From Algoriphagus sp. CAU 1675 (lineage in GTDB: Bacteria; Bacteroidota; Bacteroidia; Cytophagales; Cyclobacteriaceae), in the NCBI RefSeq assembly GCF_029222925.1, contig NZ_JARHUI010000002.1, forward strand, positions 248,001 to 312,000: DNA of 64,000 bases, given 5' to 3'. Positions 59,984 to 64,000 of this stretch are shown in pieces. Each line of letters starts with the position of its first letter. Position 1 is the first letter of the stretch. The notes under the pieces were generated by a model, which made no database searches, was not told the origin of the DNA, and saw nothing but the letters and a program-made list of their open reading frames with translations. Position numbers and translations under genes: made by a program.

Positions 59984-61672
59984 TTATTGACTTTCTACTT
60001 TTTTCCTTCTCTCCTTGATTTCATCCACTCGCTCCTTGGAAACACCAAAGACTTTTCCTGCCGAGGCATCCTCAAGCAGCATATCTATATACCTCTGACT
60101 AAGCTGGGAATTGTCCTTGTATTTCTCCCTCAGTTTATCCAGTCGCTCATGCAGGTCTTTTCTGATTTCGGAATAAGCAGGATCGTCATAGACATTTTTC
60201 AGTTCCATTGGATCATTTTTCCTGTCAATCAATTCCCATTGATCTTCTACATAATAATAGTGGATCAACTTGTAGTCCTTGGTCACAATGGCATAATGGC
60301 GATTGACCATATGCTCAGCGGGATATTCATAGTAATGGTAATACACCTCATCCCGGGTCCATTTATCCTCATTTCCTGTCAACAAAGGGATCATGCTTTC
60401 ACCCTGCATATCGCTAGGTGCTTCCACTCCTGCCGCTTCTAAAAAAGTCTGGGCAAAATCAAGGTTTTGAACCATCTCATCCGAACGGGTTCCTGCTTTG
60501 GTTTTTCCCGGCCAAGCCACCAAAAGCGGAGTCTTGAAAGACTGATCGTATACAAATCGCTTGTCAAACCAACCATGCTCTCCAAGATAGAAGCCCTGAT
60601 CAGAAGTATAAACGATTATGGTATTTTCCATCAGGTTATTGGCTTCCAAATAATCCAGCAACCTACCTACGTTTTCATCTACAGCCTGGATAGTACCCAG
60701 ATAATCCTGCATGTAGCGCTGGTATTTCCACTTCATAATTTCCTCCTCAGTCATGCTGGGATATGCCTTTTTGAATTCCTCGTTGATCTTGGAATAGGCA
60801 TTTAAGAAATGTTCCCGCTGTGAAGGAGTCAGGCGCTTCATTTCATTCTCATAGCGAATCTTGTCGTATCCAATTTCAGCGATACCCAATTCATCCATTA
60901 CCTCAGGAAACACTTTATTGTCCCCAGCCCAACTCATGTGCTTCAGAATACTCATTTCGGCCTCGGCTACAGGGGAAGTTCTTCCTGAATAATCATCAAA
61001 AAGGGTTGCAGGCTCAGGAAAACTCCTATTGGTAAAATCTTCCAGATGACGCTCAGCCATCAACCAGGACCTATGAGGAGCTTTATGCAAATACATCAGC
61101 ATAAAAGGCTGGTCAGCTTTGCGCTCATTGCTCAGCCAATCCAAAGTCATGTCTGTAATAATATCTGTGACATATCCTTCCACCCGGATATTCCCTTCAT
61201 TCTTGGTGATAAAGTCGGGATTGTAATAGGCCCCTTGTCCAGGTAAAATCTTGAACTGGTCAAAGCCCTTTGGATTGTTCCCAAAATGCAATTTCCCGAA
61301 CATGGCAGTCTGATATCCTGCCTGCTGAAGGATCTGGGGAAAGGTAATATTGGTCGTATCAAAAGGAAAATGGTTGTCAATTTTCCCGTTGAGATGGGAA
61401 TGCTTTCCGGTCAGAATAGTCGCTCTGGATGGGGCACAAATGGAATTGGTCACACTTGCATTAGTAAATAGAATTCCCATATCGGCAATCCTATCGATAT
61501 TTGGGGTCTCAATCAGACTGTTATCATAAGCTGATATTGCCTGGTAAGCGTGATCATCAGACATGATGAAGATGATATTGGGTCTGTCCGAAACCTTTTT
61601 TTCTTCCTGGGAACAGGAAAAAAGAAGCGAAGTTGCCAAGACTCCCAAGATAAATACAGTAATTTTCCTCAT
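59984..61672 (-). CDS. Cys-type (FGly) sulfatase, about 562 aa
   Basis: A secreted sulfatase lipoprotein (FILGVLATSLLFSC) that removes sulfate esters from glycans. The activation motif NSICAPSRATILTG contains the Cys changed to formylglycine. The metal-binding Asp pair is in IIFIMSDDHAY; DQGFYLGEHGWFDK and HYYEYPAEHM are further family blocks. This resembles N-acetylglucosamine-6-sulfatase-like S1 members, though the subfamily is unproven. ATG 61672 is chosen; the frame runs to 61771 but that is the divergent promoter region. It is divergent from a second sulfatase. Confidence 0.92.
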   Translation of the reverse strand: MRKITVFILGVLATSLLFSCSQEEKKVSDRPNIIFIMSDDHAYQAISAYDNSLIETPNIDRIADMGILFTNASVTNSICAPSRATILTGKHSHLNGKIDNHFPFDTTNITFPQILQQAGYQTAMFGKLHFGNNPKGFDQFKILPGQGAYYNPDFITKNEGNIRVEGYVTDIITDMTLDWLSNERKADQPFMLMYLHKAPHRSWLMAERHLEDFTNRSFPEPATLFDDYSGRTSPVAEAEMSILKHMSWAGDNKVFPEVMDELGIAEIGYDKIRYENEMKRLTPSQREHFLNAYSKINEEFKKAYPSMTEEEIMKWKYQRYMQDYLGTIQAVDENVGRLLDYLEANNLMENTIIVYTSDQGFYLGEHGWFDKRFVYDQSFKTPLLVAWPGKTKAGTRSDEMVQNLDFAQTFLEAAGVEAPSDMQGESMIPLLTGNEDKWTRDEVYYHYYEYPAEHMVNRHYAIVTKDYKLIHYYYVEDQWELIDRKNDPMELKNVYDDPAYSEIRKDLHERLDKLREKYKDNSQLSQRYIDMLLEDASAGKVFGVSKERVDEIKERRKKVESQ

Positions 61673-61710
61673 TGGATCTAGGGTAGAAGGGATTAGGGTT
61701 TGAAAGAGTC

Positions 61711-61718
61711 CAAACCTA
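61711..61718 (-). promoter_or_regulatory. -7 box of sulfatase 1 gene
   Basis: The minus strand reads TAGGTTTG, an exact TAnnTTTG, 38 bases before ATG 61672. The -33 side is weak. Confidence 0.35.
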
Positions 61719-61821
61719 AGCAAAAAATAAATCCTTCCGAAGTTTTTATGAAAAACGGATGGAAAAATCAAAATTTTACCAAATATTATTTTTATTAAAT
61801 CCGAAATACCAGCATTTTAAC

Positions 61822-63282
61822 ATGAAGCTCCTAAACTTTCTATTTGTTCTCGCTTTTCTTTTGGGTTCCTGTACAGAACCCAAAAAATCACCTCCCAATG
61901 TGCTATTCCTTTTTGCCGATGATCAACGGGCTGACGCCTTGGGCATATATGGAAACACCTATATCGAAACGCCAAATATTGACCAATTGGCAAGAGAAGG
62001 GAGTCGCTTCACCAATGCTTATGTCATGGGAGGCCATCATGGGGCAATCTGTGCTCCCAGTCGGGCCATGCTCTTGAGCGGAAAAAGCCTGTTTCATGTT
62101 TATGACCGACTAAAAGGAGTCAATACCATGCCCATGGACTTCGAAAAGGCAGGATATTCCACCTTTGGAACAGGAAAATGGCATAATGAAAAGGAGGCTT
62201 TTGAGGCAAATTTCCAACAGGCAAAAAATGTCTATTTAGGCGGAATGGCCAATCACTACAGCATCGCTTTGAGAGATAAGGGTCCCGATGGAAAGTTGGG
62301 AGAAGCAGTCCAAACAGGATTTTCTACCGAGATATTCGCTCAGTCTGCGGTTGATTTTATTCAGGACCATGTAGCTTCGGGCAATCCCAATCCCTTCTTT
62401 TGCTACGTAGCCTTTACGGTTCCTCACGACCCCTATTCCCCAGCTCCGGATTTTATCAATCACTACCCGGATGGCACAATCCCCCTGCCCGGAAATTACA
62501 TGCCTTTTCATCCATTCCAGTTTGACCAATTGACTGTAAGAGATGAAAACCTGACCGGGTGGCCAAGGAAGCCCGAAGTGATCCAAATGATACTTTCTGA
62601 CTATTATGGATTGATCACTCACTTGGACCAACAAATTGGAAGGATCATTTCCACCCTCAAAGAGCAGGGGCTTTATGAAAACACCATCATCGTCTATGCA
62701 GCCGACAACGGCTTGGCAGCCGGAAGCCACGGTCTTTTAGGCAAGCAAAATCTTTACGAGCACAGCACGAAAGTCCCTTTGATTCTAAAAGGCCCTGGAA
62801 TACCGGAGAACTCAGAATTCGATGCACTCTCCTATCTCTATGACCTCTATCCTACCCTTTCTGAACTGGCCGGACTGCCCAAACCTGAAAATATCGATGG
62901 ACATAGCCTTGTACCTGTACTGAACAAAACCCAAGAGGAAATCCGGTCTTCCCTGTTTACAGCCTACCGAAATACCGTCCGAGCAGTTCGCACCAAGGAA
63001 TGGAAACTGATCCGGTACCCGGAGAGAGATTATACCCAGCTTTTCAATTTGGAAAAAGACCCCTTGGAACTAAACAATCTGGCAGAGCAAACCCAATATT
63101 CTTCCCAAATAAGCGAGCTGACCAAACTCTTGGAAGAATGGCAAAATCAAACCGATGATACCGTAGCCTGGACTGCCAATGTCATTAAACCTATGGAATA
63201 TGATCCTGATACTCTGGTCAGAAAACCAGATCAATGGCAGCCAACCTATACTTTGGAGCGGTACTTTTCAAAACAGCCTTAA
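61822..63282 (+). CDS. Cys-type (FGly) sulfatase, iduronate-2-sulfatase-like, about 486 aa
   Basis: A second sulfatase lipoprotein (FVLAFLLGSC). The FGly motif is GAICAPSRAMLLSG. The metal site begins LFLFADDQRADALGIYGN. VAFTVPHDPYSPA and ADNGLAAGSHGLLGKQNL are conserved blocks; the pattern is nearer arylsulfatase A/iduronate-2-sulfatase than sulfatase 1, so the two likely cut different sites. ATG 61822 is used as the lipoprotein start. It is 11 bases upstream of a sialidase gene, hence co-transcribed. Confidence 0.92.
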   Translation: MKLLNFLFVLAFLLGSCTEPKKSPPNVLFLFADDQRADALGIYGNTYIETPNIDQLAREGSRFTNAYVMGGHHGAICAPSRAMLLSGKSLFHVYDRLKGVNTMPMDFEKAGYSTFGTGKWHNEKEAFEANFQQAKNVYLGGMANHYSIALRDKGPDGKLGEAVQTGFSTEIFAQSAVDFIQDHVASGNPNPFFCYVAFTVPHDPYSPAPDFINHYPDGTIPLPGNYMPFHPFQFDQLTVRDENLTGWPRKPEVIQMILSDYYGLITHLDQQIGRIISTLKEQGLYENTIIVYAADNGLAAGSHGLLGKQNLYEHSTKVPLILKGPGIPENSEFDALSYLYDLYPTLSELAGLPKPENIDGHSLVPVLNKTQEEIRSSLFTAYRNTVRAVRTKEWKLIRYPERDYTQLFNLEKDPLELNNLAEQTQYSSQISELTKLLEEWQNQTDDTVAWTANVIKPMEYDPDTLVRKPDQWQPTYTLERYFSKQP

Positions 63283-63293
63283 ACCCTAAAAAA

Positions 63294-64000
63294 ATGAAGA
63301 AATTTAGTACAGTATTCCTTTTTAGCTTTTTGAGTTTTTTCGCCTTTGCACAGGAATCCTTGGTATTCAAAGGAGGAACTGAGGGACATGCGATTTATCG
63401 TATTCCGGCAATTATTTCTCTTCCCTCAGGAGAACTTTTGGCTTTTGCTGAAGGCCGGGTGAACGGAAGCGATGACTTTGGAGATGTGAACCTGGTCATG
63501 AAAAAAAGCGAGGATCAAGGTCTTACTTGGTCACCTCTCCAAACCCTGATTGACTATGATACATTGCAGGCAGGAAACCCGGCTCCTGTTGTGGACCTCC
63601 ATGATCCCAACTACCCTAATGGAGTGGTTTATCTTTTTTACAATACCGGCAACAATCATGAATACGACATCAGAATGAACCGGGGTGTAAGAGAAGTTTG
63701 GATGCTCAAGTCCTTCGATTTGGGAAAATCCTGGGAAGCCCCCGTGAATATTACTAAACAGGTCCACCTTCCAAATAATCCTGAATTCAACCCTTCCTAT
63801 ACAAACCCGCAAGACTGGAGACACTATGCCAATACCCCGGGACATGCGTTCCAGTTTCAAGGTGGAAAGTTTAAGGGTAGAATCTATGTTGCCGCAAACC
63901 ATTCATCCGGAAACCCTCAGGATCAATTCGCGGAATATCAGGCCCATGGATTTTATAGTGACGATCATGGAAAAACCTTTCACCTTTCTGAATCCATAGA
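63294..64000 (+). CDS. Exo-alpha-sialidase-like (GH33) protein, cut by right window edge
   Basis: The frame starts at ATG 63294 and is open to the edge, about 235 codons. A signal peptide (LFSFLSFFAFAQE) precedes the sialidase fold. HAIYRIPAIISLPSGELLAF contains the RIP motif with its catalytic Arg. Asp-boxes SEDQGLTW, SFDLGKSW and SDDHGKTF are visible. The catalytic Asp in DDFGD is plausible. It should release terminal sialic acid, working with the adjacent sulfatase on mucin-like or sulfated glycans. The C-terminal half is missing. Confidence 0.88.
   Translation, partial: MKKFSTVFLFSFLSFFAFAQESLVFKGGTEGHAIYRIPAIISLPSGELLAFAEGRVNGSDDFGDVNLVMKKSEDQGLTWSPLQTLIDYDTLQAGNPAPVVDLHDPNYPNGVVYLFYNTGNNHEYDIRMNRGVREVWMLKSFDLGKSWEAPVNITKQVHLPNNPEFNPSYTNPQDWRHYANTPGHAFQFQGGKFKGRIYVAANHSSGNPQDQFAEYQAHGFYSDDHGKTFHLSESI

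Noticed and set aside
61673-61771. Longer N-terminus for sulfatase 1 up to 61771
   Set aside because: It would overlap the divergent promoter region, while ATG 61672 gives a normal lipoprotein signal.

Overview
The window looks like chromosomal DNA of a Bacteroidota member, most likely a marine or aquatic Cytophagales of the Cyclobacteriaceae (Algoriphagus-like) type. This is inferred from a SusC/SusD pair, TonB receptors with carboxypeptidase-like N-terminal domains, A/T-rich leaders with no Shine-Dalgarno, several TAnnTTTG-type -7 promoter elements, and many Bacteroidota-typical families (DUF1460, DUF1593, DUF5690, Haem_bd, LytS/LytTR). No phage, insertion sequence, CRISPR array, rRNA or tRNA gene was seen.

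Layout. 0-7 kb: the edge of a beta-propeller lipoprotein, an unknown lipoprotein, a FecA-like TonB receptor with a well-formed promoter, and a DoxX plus Tat-exported Gfo/Idh/MocA oxidoreductase pair. 7.4-15.3 kb: a KatG with a signal peptide, a DUF1460 amidase-like protein, a LytS/LytTR pair, an envelope protein and an AraC regulator behind an outer-membrane protein. 15.4-23.4 kb: a degenerate M23 protein, two tandem aldo/keto reductases (one cytosolic, one with a Tat-type leader), an IorA/IorB molybdenum hydroxylase, and a DUF1593 protein. 23.5-34.3 kb: a CE1-type esterase divergent from an AraC regulator across a palindrome-rich spacer, a second AraC regulator, an acetyltransferase, two Mn-cupin-like proteins, an alcohol dehydrogenase and a cyclophilin-like gene, then a Tat-type carboxylesterase and a GH78 rhamnosidase. 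Two in-frame TAG codons lie here: one cuts the Tat leader off the alcohol dehydrogenase, one splits the cyclophilin-like gene. 34.7-42.7 kb: two small CxxCH heme proteins, a PIG-L deacetylase, a GNAT protein, a sugar porter, a carbonic anhydrase/SulP pair, a small lipoprotein and a methyltransferase.

42.8-47.6 kb is a phosphonate-catabolism locus. It holds a phosphonatase-like HAD hydrolase, a DUF5690 transporter and a TIGR03364-type FAD oxidoreductase, each one base apart, plus an XRE-cupin regulator and a divergent PhnZ-like HD oxygenase with all iron ligands. PhnW and PhnY are not in the window, so the FAD enzyme may supply phosphonoacetaldehyde. 47.7-51.2 kb: a 925-residue receptor-like protein whose two flanks share short exact repeats, and an intergenic region containing REP-like elements. 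51.2-59.3 kb: ssb, then an operon of SusC, SusD, an alkaline-phosphatase-superfamily enzyme and a metallophosphoesterase, which looks like a phosphate-ester scavenging unit. 59.7-64 kb: a tiny membrane protein, two divergent Cys-type sulfatases and the start of a GH33-like sialidase, suggesting use of sulfated, sialylated glycans.

The main themes are polymer and glycan scavenging at the outer membrane, export of redox enzymes by the Tat route, and phosphorus acquisition from both phosphonates and phosphate esters.
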